In this document: positions 18,160 through 26,608 of the stretch, one piece after another
Numbering within the stretch: the stretch's first letter is position 1
Layout: every line of letters begins with the position of its first letter
Assembly (NCBI RefSeq): GCF_900091615.1
Contig: NZ_FMIA01000002.1
Location: 1,612,001 to 1,676,000, forward strand
DNA: 64,000 nucleotides
DNA from: Micromonospora yangpuensis
GTDB taxonomy: Bacteria; Actinomycetota; Actinomycetes; Mycobacteriales; Micromonosporaceae
Direction: 5' to 3'
Translations under genes and position numbers: made by a program
The notes under the pieces: generated by a model
The model's database searches: none
Seen by the model: the letters and a program-made list of their open reading frames with translations, nothing else
Told to the model about the DNA's origin: nothing

Positions 18160-18548
18160 ACGCCCACACCGCCCCGGACAGCGACCCCCGACCGACCACC
18201 TCGCATGCGCCGGCCGAGGTGCCGTGGACCGCCGAGCGGATCCGCGCGCTCGGCGCCGCCACGACCCTGCCCACCGCCGCCGCCGTACTCGGGATCAGCC
18301 GCTCCCAGGCCTACCGGCTCGCCGCCACCGACACGTTCCCCGCACCCCTGATCCGCGCCGGGAGTCGCATCATCGTCCCGGTCGCCGGCCTCCTGCGACT
18401 CCTCCTGCTCGACCACCCCACCCCGCCCGCTGATCGGCGACTTGATGCCGGCGGCATGTCGAGCGTGGATGCAACGACCCCGCCACCAGCGGACTACACC
18501 CGCCACCGCTGGCGGCACCACGTCGAGCACCCAGGAGACGACCAGTGA
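18156..18548 (+). CDS. excisionase-like HTH protein
   Basis: 130 aa, ATG overlapping the previous stop (ATGA). The segment AAVLGISRSQAYRLAATDTFPAPLIRAGSRIIVP is the MerR/excisionase-type winged helix found next to integrases, where it binds the att arms and favours excision. The tail after residue ~85 is unstructured. The integrase gene follows with another 4-nt overlap (GTGA). Confidence 0.8.
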   Translation: MNAHTAPDSDPRPTTSHAPAEVPWTAERIRALGAATTLPTAAAVLGISRSQAYRLAATDTFPAPLIRAGSRIIVPVAGLLRLLLLDHPTPPADRRLDAGGMSSVDATTPPPADYTRHRWRHHVEHPGDDQ

Positions 18549-20017
18549 AAGGCTCCATCTTCAAACGCTGCGGCTGCCGCGACACCGCGACGGGCCGCCG
18601 GCTGGGACGCTCCTGTCCTGATCTGCGTCGGCCCGGCGGTGGCTGGTCCCGCAACCACGGCCAGTGGCACTGGCAGATCGAGATCCCCGCCCGCGCCGAC
18701 GGCACCCGCCGCCCCCTACGTCACGGCCCCTACGCGACCCAAACCGACGCCGACACGGTCCTGGACCGCATCCGCGCCGCCCTGGCCGTCCCCGACGCCA
18801 GCGACCCGCACGTCATGGTCAAAACCGGCGACCTCATCGAAACCGCCATCAAGACCGGCGCACCCGTACCCACCCCCGACCAGGTCCGCCGCACCCTGCA
18901 CCTCGACATCACCCCCACCGAACTCCCCACCATGGCCGACTACCTCACCGGCTGGCTCGCCGGACGCATGAACATCAAGAAAGGCACCCTGCGCTCCTAC
19001 GAAGGACACATCCGCCTCTACCTGATCCCGCACCTCGGGCACCTGCGCATCGACCGGCTCCGCCCCGGCCACATCGACGCCATGTACGACGCCATCGCCG
19101 AACGCAACACCACCATCGCCACCCTGCGCGCCAGCCGGGACCCCGCCAAACGCGACCAGGTCAAGAACCAGCGGGTCGTCGGACCGAGGACGATGCACGT
19201 CATCCACGCCACCCTGCGCAAGGCCCTCAACGACGCGATGCGCCGCCACCGCTACCTCGACATCAACCCCGCCCTGCTGATCGAGCTACCCCGCGCCCGA
19301 GCGCCCAAGCCCACAGTCTGGACCGAGCAACGCGTCAAGACGTGGCGTGACACCGGTAAGACCCCGAGCGCGGTCATGATCTGGACCCCCGAACACACCG
19401 GCCGGTTCCTCGACCACACCCACGACGCGAACGACCGCCTCTACGCCCTCTACCATCTCATCACCTTCACCGGCCTACGCCGAGGCGAAGCCTGCGGCCT
19501 GCACTGGGACGACCTCGACCTCGACGCCAAAACTCTCACCGTCCGCTGGCAACTCGTCCAACAAGGCTGGGCCACCGCAATCGACACCCCTAAAACCACC
19601 GACAGCGAAGCCACCATCGCCCTCGACACCGAAACCGTCACCGTCCTGCGCTCCCACCGCGCCCGCCACCACCGCGAACGCCTCGCCGCCGGCACCACCT
19701 GGACCAGGACCGGACTGGTGTTCACCACCCCGACCGGTAGCCGGCTGCACCCCGCCGACGTCACCGACCACTTCCACCACCTCGCCACCCAAGCCGGACT
19801 GCCGCCCATCCGCCTCCACGACCTCCGCCACGGTGCCGCCACCATGGGCCTCGCCGCCGGCGTCCAGATGAAAGTCATCTCCAACCGGCTCCGCCACTCC
19901 AGCCCACACTTCACCGCCACCTTCTACGGCGCCGTCCTCCCCGAACTCTCACACGCCGCCGCCGAAGCCACCGCCGCCGTCGTCCCACGACGCGGAGGCA
20001 CCGCAAGGCCGGCATAA
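18545..20017 (+). CDS. tyrosine recombinase (integrase)
   Basis: 490 aa, GTG start overlapping the excisionase stop. Residues ~130-240 form the SAM-like core-binding domain (MADYLTGWLAGRMNIKKGTLRSYEGH). The catalytic domain shows TGLRRGEACGLHW with the first Arg near 311, HDLRHGAATMGLAAG near 424, a third box LRHSSPHFTATFYG with His and the nucleophilic Tyr near 460. All catalytic positions are present. The long Arg/Cys-containing N-terminus (KRCGCRDTATGRRLGRSC) is common in actinomycete element integrases. It should integrate and excise the element encoded by this operon. The att site is not certain: the tRNA-Lys-like repeats lie 11.9 kb left and 27.4 kb right. Confidence 0.9.
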   Translation: MKGSIFKRCGCRDTATGRRLGRSCPDLRRPGGGWSRNHGQWHWQIEIPARADGTRRPLRHGPYATQTDADTVLDRIRAALAVPDASDPHVMVKTGDLIETAIKTGAPVPTPDQVRRTLHLDITPTELPTMADYLTGWLAGRMNIKKGTLRSYEGHIRLYLIPHLGHLRIDRLRPGHIDAMYDAIAERNTTIATLRASRDPAKRDQVKNQRVVGPRTMHVIHATLRKALNDAMRRHRYLDINPALLIELPRARAPKPTVWTEQRVKTWRDTGKTPSAVMIWTPEHTGRFLDHTHDANDRLYALYHLITFTGLRRGEACGLHWDDLDLDAKTLTVRWQLVQQGWATAIDTPKTTDSEATIALDTETVTVLRSHRARHHRERLAAGTTWTRTGLVFTTPTGSRLHPADVTDHFHHLATQAGLPPIRLHDLRHGAATMGLAAGVQMKVISNRLRHSSPHFTATFYGAVLPELSHAAAEATAAVVPRRGGTARPA

Positions 20018-20046
20018 GACGCAGGTTCATCGTCTATCAGATGGCC

Positions 20047-20075
20047 AGGGCCAGCCGACCTTTTCGGCTGGCCCT
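20047..20075 (+). terminator. 12-bp perfect hairpin after the integrase
   Basis: Arms AGGGCCAGCCGA and TCGGCTGGCCCT enclose CCTTT, 30 bp after the integrase stop. There is no T run after it, as is usual for high-GC actinomycete terminators. It could also lie in the element's attachment region. Confidence 0.6.
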
Positions 20076-20160
20076 GCACCCAGCAACATATTGCGCTCTA
20101 TGGTCAGGGCTTCCAGCCAGCCTGCTCCGTCATCGACCGACCGGAATGAACGTCCAGCCA

Positions 20161-20600
20161 TCAAGTTGGATCTCCCCGCTCATGACCTGGTGCAACCACC
20201 TCGGCGCACCGCTCGCTCGGATGCGGCACCATCGTGAGCCGGCTCAGGTCTATGCCGTACTCCGACGTGGGCAGCGCGCATAGCTGCGGCACGCCGACGA
20301 CCACGGCCCAGGTGCCCTGCGCCATCGGCGCGGCCAGCAGCGTGGGGAGCAGGTTGGTCGCGCCGGTCGCAGATAACGTGGCGCTGCGGCGGATGCCGCC
20401 CGGCCACGGCAGCAGCCGGGCGAGCTCCGGCACCACGGCCAGTACCGGGCGGCGTCGGGCGCGGTCAGCGGGATGTCGTCGGCGCGGTCGACTAACCGGT
20501 TCAGCGTCGCGGTCCGGTGGCGGCGCTGCCTGACAGCGTCCACCGCGTCGAGGGCCTGCGCGACGTCGGCGCCGCGGTGTCGATACGGCCGTGCCTGGTC
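20161..20600 (-). pseudogene. ImuA-like (RecA/SulA-type) fragment
   Basis: One frame gives VLAVVPELARLLPWPGGIRR, SATGATNLLPTLLAAPMAQG and TWAVVVGVPQLCALPTSEYG, the pattern of the short ImuA-type proteins that accompany ImuB and DnaE2 in actinobacterial SOS mutagenesis operons. The expected N-terminal helix (RRHRTATLNRLVDRADD) is in another frame, so a frameshift lies near 20447. The gene is cut short at 20161 and ImuB is absent. It is a broken fragment brought by rearrangement. Confidence 0.5.
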
Positions 20601-21045
20601 CACGCCCGCGCCCAGTCCGATCGTCGTCGACCGGGCCGTCGATGCGAGCCGTCACGGACACAGTGCTCTCCCTCCTCGCTGGTGCTCGCCGCGAGGAAAG
20701 ACGCAAGCTTATCGAACGTAAGTTCGATGGTTCTGAGGATGGGGTGAGGTGGCGCCCAGGCGCAAGGCCTGCGGTCCCGGGGTGGGCGTCGCGCAATATG
20801 GGAACCTCTCGAGCGAAATCCACCTCTTGAAAACCCCCTCTAGGCGACCACATAGCAGCGTTACGTAAAGGAGCTTTGTGGTCGGCAAGGGGGAGAATGA
20901 TTCCAAGATCAGACCCTCCGACAGCCGCTGCGGATGCGTCACTGTGGGGTTCAGCCGAAAGACGGCGAAGGCTCGGCCACCGGGCATCCCTGACAAAAGA
21001 TCCGGTGAACGAGCCTCCACTGCTGAACTCTCTGGAGCGTGACAC
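20601..21045. other. 445 bp with no supported gene
   Basis: No frame on either strand resembles a protein family here. The right end must hold the promoter and ribosome-binding site (GGAG, 8 nt before the ATG) of the small membrane protein gene at 21046. Confidence 0.4.
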
Positions 21046-21240
21046 ATGTGGGGCGTCCCTGACCAGCTTTGGCTGATCCTGTCCCTGGTAGTGGCCGTGC
21101 CGCTCGCCCTGATCACCATCGCTGCGGTCGTGGTGGCGATCCTGTCGCTGGCGGCCCGCCGCCCCGCGACCCGCCGACACGCGCTGGCCGTGCTGAACGC
21201 GCTGACGGGCTTCGCCCGAGTGCTGCGGGACCCGCAGTGA
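21046..21240 (+). CDS. small membrane protein
   Basis: 64 aa with GGAG 8 nt before the ATG. Residues 8-34 (LWLILSLVVAVPLALITIAAVVVAILSL) form one or two membrane helices, followed by a basic segment AARRPATRRHALAVLNALTG. The stop overlaps the GTG of the next gene (GTGA), so the pair is translationally coupled. No family is recognised. Confidence 0.65.
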   Translation: MWGVPDQLWLILSLVVAVPLALITIAAVVVAILSLAARRPATRRHALAVLNALTGFARVLRDPQ

Positions 21241-22349
21241 GCGCCGCGACCGAGCCGGCCGCCTTGGCGACCGGTGCCCGCATCGCCCGGCTGAGGCGGC
21301 TACGCGAAGCCCTCGATGGGGAGGACCGCCGCAAGCTGCTCGCCGACGGGGTCGCCGAACGGCTGCACCACCTGTGGCGCACCGGCGGGCGAGACGGCAC
21401 GACCGCGATGGGGATCCGCCCTACGCACATCAGAATCCGCGCGCCGTTCGTCTACACCCGCCGGGACGATGAGCGTGGCCCGGTGGTGCCGCTGCTGTTG
21501 CAGACCCAGGGCTTGCAATTGCGCCTGCAACTGCTGATGCTGTTCGACGCCCAGTGCCGGCACGGCCCCGAGACCCCGGTACGGAACCCGCGCAACATCG
21601 TGCGGCGCGCCGACGACCGGTACGCCGGCTGGCGCGAACTCGTGCTGTCCGACGTGCGCCCCACGAAGCCCTACGGAGGCGACAGCGCCCCACCGGGAGT
21701 CAAGGCAGCGCTACGACGCCGGCAGATCACCGAGGCGCTGGCCCGGCTCGAGCAGCAGCACCTAGTCCAGATCCCCCGGCAACCCAAGGGCGGCCGGCGA
21801 TACGACGAGTTCCAACTACTGTCGGAGACCGGCAGCAGCGAGCACCCCGACTACACCGTCCCCACCCGGGGTGCGGTGACGCTGCCGCGCGAGTTCTTCA
21901 CCAACATGTGGGTCTGGGTGCTCTCCGACGCTGAGATCGCCACGTACCTCATGCTGCGCTTTGTGCGGTCCCACCGGCCCCGCAAACACGAGGAGTCCGG
22001 GGTGTTCGTCACCTCCGGGTGGAGGGAGACACTCTTCCGGCTGCACCGCTCCACCTGGCGCTCCGCTGACATGCTCTACCGCCTGCGGCTCGTCGATAAG
22101 ATCCCCGCTACCGGGCGCACCTTCCGCACCGGCAAGGTCGGCGACCCCAAGAAGCTGGCCAAGGATGCCCGCAAGCCGGTGGTTCGGTACAAGATCAACG
22201 ACGAGGCGCTGCAGGCCAAAGCTCTGAGCACCGCCTGGCAGGTGCTCACCGAACCGACCGAGCAGGATCGGCTGCGCCGCGAGCACGGACCTGACATCGG
22301 CAACATGGACCCCCTAATAGCGTCGTCCCTCGGGCTCGACGCAAGCTGA
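21237..22349 (+). CDS. hypothetical protein with winged-helix-like C-terminal half
   Basis: 370 aa from GTG 21237, which overlaps the stop of the membrane-protein gene. The N-terminal third is basic and helical (IARLRRLREALDGEDRRKLL). The middle contains RQITEALARLEQQHLVQIPRQPKGGRRYDEF, a wing-like strand after a helix pair. Further on, VLSDAEIATYLMLRFVRSHRP...FVTSGWRETLFRLHRSTWRSADMLYRLRLVDKIP reads like a second winged helix of the plasmid replication/relaxation kind. This suggests DNA binding, perhaps a replication-type function, but I cannot name the family. It converges on the PLD gene, with a strong hairpin between them. Confidence 0.55.
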   Translation: MSAATEPAALATGARIARLRRLREALDGEDRRKLLADGVAERLHHLWRTGGRDGTTAMGIRPTHIRIRAPFVYTRRDDERGPVVPLLLQTQGLQLRLQLLMLFDAQCRHGPETPVRNPRNIVRRADDRYAGWRELVLSDVRPTKPYGGDSAPPGVKAALRRRQITEALARLEQQHLVQIPRQPKGGRRYDEFQLLSETGSSEHPDYTVPTRGAVTLPREFFTNMWVWVLSDAEIATYLMLRFVRSHRPRKHEESGVFVTSGWRETLFRLHRSTWRSADMLYRLRLVDKIPATGRTFRTGKVGDPKKLAKDARKPVVRYKINDEALQAKALSTAWQVLTEPTEQDRLRREHGPDIGNMDPLIASSLGLDAS

Positions 22350-22411
22350 GTTCCGCGAGTGACGCCGGCATCGGACGTTGACGCCCGGCGAAGCTGCTCG
22401 GCGAAGGCGTT

Positions 22412-22443
22412 GCAGGGCTGCGGCGGAGGAGCCGCGGCCCTGC
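22412..22443. terminator. bidirectional terminator-like hairpin
   Basis: Arms GCAGGGCTGCGGC and GCCGCGGCCCTGC (one T-G pair) around a 6-nt loop, placed between two convergent genes. Confidence 0.55.
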
Positions 22444-22553
22444 CGGCAGCCGCAGCTTTCTGGCCGCCTCACCGCCGCGAAGGTCGAGGGCGGCGAAGCG
22501 AAGTCGCCGGAGGATCCGCTCAACCCGGTCGGCGTAGGTGAGCAGCCACACCG

Positions 22554-24074
22554 CTATCCGGGCGTGTCCGGGGCTGCTCGGACGAGCTTGGCGCCGGGGC
22601 CGCGCACGATCAGCTGGACGCCTCTGCGCCCGGCATCGCCGCCCGCTTGGTCCGAGACGAACAGGCCGACAGTGGCGTCGGCGGCCGGGACGTCGTCCAC
22701 GGCCAGGCACTCCTCGTCGATGAGCAGCTCGGCTGTGGTGGCCGTACCGTCCACGGCGGCGTCCAATGAGCGGGCGGCCTCCTCTTCGACGTCGTCGGCA
22801 TGGCGCCGCCATCTAATCGGCTCGCCCGCGAAATCATCGCCGCTACGACCAGTCCACAGTGAGGCGACGGCGCGGGCGAGGTCGGCACACAATGCTGGCG
22901 AAAGGACCCTTACGCCCGCAGCGTGGGGGCTTCCTGCCGTCGCGCCGACCCACCCGTGGCCGGTGACGACGCCGACGAGTTGTCCGGGCCCCTTGTCCCA
23001 CAACAGCAGGCTGGCACCGCTGCCCGTGACGCGGGTCCGCAGTAACTCCCGGCCTCGGCGGGCGTCGGCACCGTAACCGATGCGGTTTGCGACGGCGGTC
23101 AGAGCGGCAGGGTCCCCATCGGTGGAGCCGACCAGCAGGTCTACGCGGACGCCCCGCGTCACGGCGTCGGCGCAGCCAGCGGCCAGGGCCTCGAACACGT
23201 CTGGCCCGTCGAGACGGGGAATGGCCAAAGCGACGCTGGTACGTGCCGACTGGAGCGCCTGGGCCAGAGCGGAGGCGTGCGCCTGCTCGCCGCGCAGTAC
23301 GTCGTCGGCGGCGAGCAGCACGGTGGTGCCGCGCCGGTGTACCCGGTCTTCGTCGGTTACGGCCAGGAATCGGCGCCGCGTGGGACGGGCCGCCCCGCGC
23401 GGCGTTACAAGCGTGCGGGGGGAACCGCCGACCGCTGCGGCGGCCGTGGCCAGGGCCGGGGCTGTAAGGGCGTGGCGCCAGGGCGGCGGCAGACCGAGTA
23501 CCTGCTTGGCGTCGATGTCAACGTCGAGAGGGAGCCAGTGCGCGTCGCGGCTGATTTCCTCGATTCGGCCGATTCGGCGCACCCATTCACCGGTTTCGCG
23601 GTGTAGGAGCTTCTGGACCTGCGCCTCGTCCACAGAGTCGCGCACGATCCTCGTACCGATCCTGGGGGCTGTGTCCCAGACCTCGGTCAGGTCGTCGCGG
23701 CGGTAGGACCGAGCCTCGGACTGCCGGGCGATCTGGCCGGAGTGACGCTCCATCACCACGATGCCGGGACGTGCGGTCTCGACAATCACCGACACGGGCT
23801 CGCGGTCCCCGCTGACGGCCTCGTGGCCAGCCCCGGTGAGCACGAACGACGCTTGTGGCCCTCCTTGGACGGCGACCCAGCCAGCGTTGACGAGCGTCAC
23901 GACGGCCTGAACGAGAAGCCTGTCGTGCACGCGGAAGGCCTCGGCCAGCGACCGCAGGGTCGCGCCGCCGTCGGCGATGGCGTTGAGCACCATGTGCTCA
24001 AGCCGGCTGTACGGCTTGCCGCGTGCGAGGTCGTATGGAACGCGAAACCGGCTCACTGGCAATAGGACGATCAT
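22554..24074 (-). CDS. mkoB: MkoB-like protein: winged helix plus degenerate phospholipase-D domain
   Basis: 506 aa; ATG 24074 overlaps the helicase stop (ATGA). Residues 1-85 form a winged helix (YSRLEHMVLNAIADGGATLRSLAEAFRVHDRLL). Residues ~245-410 have the PLD fold: SALAQALQSARTSVALAIPRLDG, DAVTRGVRVDLLVGSTDGD and SGASLLLWDKGPGQLVGVVTGHGWVG. The last segment aligns with the HxKxLLWDD box of PLD nucleases, but His and Lys are replaced by Ser, so nuclease activity is doubtful. In Mokosh type I, MkoB is the PLD nuclease beside a kinase-helicase protein, which is the order here. The C-terminus carries another ~90 residues of acidic sequence. Confidence 0.65.
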   Translation of the reverse strand: MIVLLPVSRFRVPYDLARGKPYSRLEHMVLNAIADGGATLRSLAEAFRVHDRLLVQAVVTLVNAGWVAVQGGPQASFVLTGAGHEAVSGDREPVSVIVETARPGIVVMERHSGQIARQSEARSYRRDDLTEVWDTAPRIGTRIVRDSVDEAQVQKLLHRETGEWVRRIGRIEEISRDAHWLPLDVDIDAKQVLGLPPPWRHALTAPALATAAAAVGGSPRTLVTPRGAARPTRRRFLAVTDEDRVHRRGTTVLLAADDVLRGEQAHASALAQALQSARTSVALAIPRLDGPDVFEALAAGCADAVTRGVRVDLLVGSTDGDPAALTAVANRIGYGADARRGRELLRTRVTGSGASLLLWDKGPGQLVGVVTGHGWVGATAGSPHAAGVRVLSPALCADLARAVASLWTGRSGDDFAGEPIRWRRHADDVEEEAARSLDAAVDGTATTAELLIDEECLAVDDVPAADATVGLFVSDQAGGDAGRRGVQLIVRGPGAKLVRAAPDTPG

Positions 24075-26599
24075 GACAGGCCACCAAGGTCGGCGCCGAG
24101 CCGAACGGCGCGGCCAGAGGCGAACCAATCGTTCAGGTCGGTGACAATCCGCTTGAGGTGCCACAGGGGGTTTGCGGTGTCGTCGAGCTCGACGGTGCGG
24201 ACCTGCTCCTGGAAGAAGTCCCAGGAGCCGACGAGCACGAGCAGCCGCTCGGCACGGGACAGCAGCACATTGAGCCGGTTCGCTTCGTCCAGGAAGCCCA
24301 GGCCATGTCCCGGGTCGTGAAGGTTGTTGCGCACCAGGCTCACCGCGATGACGTCGGCCTGGTTACCTTGGAAGGAATCGACGGTGTGGACGCCGCTGGT
24401 GCCGCCGGGAGCGCCAGGGCGGGCGTTGAGGGTGGGCTTGAGTTCAATCCCCTCAGGGAGGGTGGCCTTCCTCATCCGGCGTCGCAGCAGAGATGCCTGC
24501 TGGTTGTATGGCGACAGGACGGCGAGCTCTGCGGTGCCCGGCGCCTCTCGCCGCAGCGACGCCAGGAAATTTGCCAGGGCCGTGCCCTCGGCGTCATTGG
24601 TGTAGCGCGGTCGGCCCTGGGTCGGCCCGGTCTCGGTGGTCCTGGGGTCGTCGCGGCACCACGGGACGTCGAGCCAGACGATCGCTTTCCTGCGGATATC
24701 GAGCGGCTCGGCGAAGCCGTGCAGCACGCGGGCAATGGGCCTACCTTCCTGGACAGTCCTGTTTACGAGCCGATCGCCGTAGTACGCGCGCGAGATTAGC
24801 TCGCCGATGTCGGGGTGCATGCGGTGCTGCTCGATGAGTACGCCCGCTGCGGCGCCGCCCACCGAGTCGTCGGTCAAGCGCTGCCCGGCGTCGCCTTGGC
24901 CGACGGCGACCTGGCAGTGCTCGAATGTGCGCTTGAAGGTCTTGAGCCAGTCCTTGGCGTAGCCTTGGAAGGCGATGCGTTCTTCGGTGGTCTTGTCCTT
25001 CCACGACGAGACCCACTCCCAGTCCAGGACGCCAGGCCCGGGATCGGGCAGCGCTTGCAGTGCTTCAACAACCGCATCGAGGGCGTCAACGCCGCGCAGG
25101 TAGTCCTCGTATCTGTACGGCGGGAGCTGGTTGTGGTCGCCGATCAGCAGCCACCGGTGGCCCGCCTGAAGGGGTAGCGCGAGGTCGAAGCCATGCGCCT
25201 TCCCGGCTTCCTCGACGATGGACCAGTCGAAGGACTGGTCGCCGGCAATGGCCTCAAGCTCGCCGGCGCTGGTCGTGCAGTAGGTTAGGTTCGCGCCGCG
25301 CTTGACCAGTTCGACGAAGTCGGCGGCGCCGGTCCCTCGCGACTCGTGGCTGGCGAGTTCCTCGGCCATCGCCGTGGCATGGTCGAGCCAACCCTGCTGG
25401 GCGGGTGTGCGGTCAGACAGGCCAGCGAGGGTGCTGCTGCTGTCGCGCAGGACCTGTAGGGCGACGTCCTCGACTGTGTCTTGGGCGGTGTCGTCGTCCC
25501 TGCGGGATCCGAGCCTGACCGCGAGGGGCCTGCGCTCCGATGCGACGCCTTCGAATGCCTCAGTTACCCGTGCCCGGAGGACATCGACGGCGCCATGTGC
25601 CTGGGCCGTGACCAGGACCTGCGCGACCGGGTCGTCGTGGAGGATCTCGCGCAGAAGCCAGGCGACCAGCGTGGTCTTCCCGGTACCGGGCGGGCCCTGC
25701 AGGGCGTAGATGGGCCGGACCCGCAGGATGTCCTCGATCGCGCGGCGTTTAGCTTCGTCGACGGTCTCCGGAGCGAGCCGGACAGGTAGGTCAGCCGCGC
25801 CGGTGTCGATGTACACCTGGCCGGGCGCGGCCAAGCTGCGCAGCAGGTAGCTGTGGCGATCGAGGGCGTCGATAGCCTGCTTGCGACGTCGAATGAGCTT
25901 GAGTTGACCAGGCATGCCCGCGCCGCGCAGGTATCCGCAGCCGGGCGGAGGCGGACGGTCGGGGTCAAAAGTCGAGCGCCTGAGTGTCGCCGTCCGCGCG
26001 GCGTCGTCCACGGCGTGGACGCGCCACTGGTTGTCTTTGCCACCGGCGGGTAGCGCCAGGGCGTCCCCGTGCTCGCCGGACAAGATCACGCTGCCGCTGT
26101 CAGGCTTGCCAGCCTCGAGTTCGCGCTGGAGGAAACCGGCGAGGTCGTCGTTGTGCAGGAACGCGACGACCTGCCTGTTCTCAGGGCGTAGGCGCTCACG
26201 AACGGTGATTTCCTCGAAGCCAGGGTTGTCGGCGGGGTCCGGCCCGGCGACCAGCTCGATGGGGAAGATCGTCGCGTCGAGCATGAGCAGCTCGATCTGG
26301 TGAGTAGCGCGGACGAACTGGTGGAATTGGGCGAGGTCGCGCGCCATGTCGGCGCCGCGATCGATGCGAGGCAGCACCGTCTCCCATGTCGCGGACGCCA
26401 GGGCCAGGCCGCGGTCGTTGTGGGCGGCCCTTGTCGAACGGACCGCGAGGCGGCCAGCCGGCAGTCGCACTCGGGCCGATCCTCCCTCACTCTTCGTGAG
26501 CTGGGCTGGGCCTACACAGAACGCGATCTGCCACGTTGGCGTCTCGTCGCGATCGGAGTATCTGCGGAGCCGGACCACGGTGCGTCGGCCGACCAGCAA
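24071..26599 (-). CDS. mkoA: UPF1/DNA2-like SF1 helicase, helicase part of a split MkoA
   Basis: 842 aa from TTG 26599. The SF1 helicase motifs are in order: Walker A YALQGPPGTGKTTLVAWLL near residue 303, motif II WSIVEEAGKAHGFDLALPL near 458 (EEAG in place of DEA), GDHNQLPPY, HTVDSFQGNQADVIAVSLVR near 743 and RLNVLLSRAERLLVLVG near 780. This is the COG1112 (UPF1-like) group. The upstream kinase-like frame is in the same reading frame, separated by a single TAA and three codons, so kinase and helicase probably were one protein, as in Mokosh MkoA. No ribosome-binding site precedes the TTG, which fits a broken fusion. The next gene overlaps by 4 nt. Confidence 0.75.
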   Translation of the reverse strand: MLVGRRTVVRLRRYSDRDETPTWQIAFCVGPAQLTKSEGGSARVRLPAGRLAVRSTRAAHNDRGLALASATWETVLPRIDRGADMARDLAQFHQFVRATHQIELLMLDATIFPIELVAGPDPADNPGFEEITVRERLRPENRQVVAFLHNDDLAGFLQRELEAGKPDSGSVILSGEHGDALALPAGGKDNQWRVHAVDDAARTATLRRSTFDPDRPPPPGCGYLRGAGMPGQLKLIRRRKQAIDALDRHSYLLRSLAAPGQVYIDTGAADLPVRLAPETVDEAKRRAIEDILRVRPIYALQGPPGTGKTTLVAWLLREILHDDPVAQVLVTAQAHGAVDVLRARVTEAFEGVASERRPLAVRLGSRRDDDTAQDTVEDVALQVLRDSSSTLAGLSDRTPAQQGWLDHATAMAEELASHESRGTGAADFVELVKRGANLTYCTTSAGELEAIAGDQSFDWSIVEEAGKAHGFDLALPLQAGHRWLLIGDHNQLPPYRYEDYLRGVDALDAVVEALQALPDPGPGVLDWEWVSSWKDKTTEERIAFQGYAKDWLKTFKRTFEHCQVAVGQGDAGQRLTDDSVGGAAAGVLIEQHRMHPDIGELISRAYYGDRLVNRTVQEGRPIARVLHGFAEPLDIRRKAIVWLDVPWCRDDPRTTETGPTQGRPRYTNDAEGTALANFLASLRREAPGTAELAVLSPYNQQASLLRRRMRKATLPEGIELKPTLNARPGAPGGTSGVHTVDSFQGNQADVIAVSLVRNNLHDPGHGLGFLDEANRLNVLLSRAERLLVLVGSWDFFQEQVRTVELDDTANPLWHLKRIVTDLNDWFASGRAVRLGADLGGLS

Positions 26600-26608
26600 A
26601 ACGGTATC

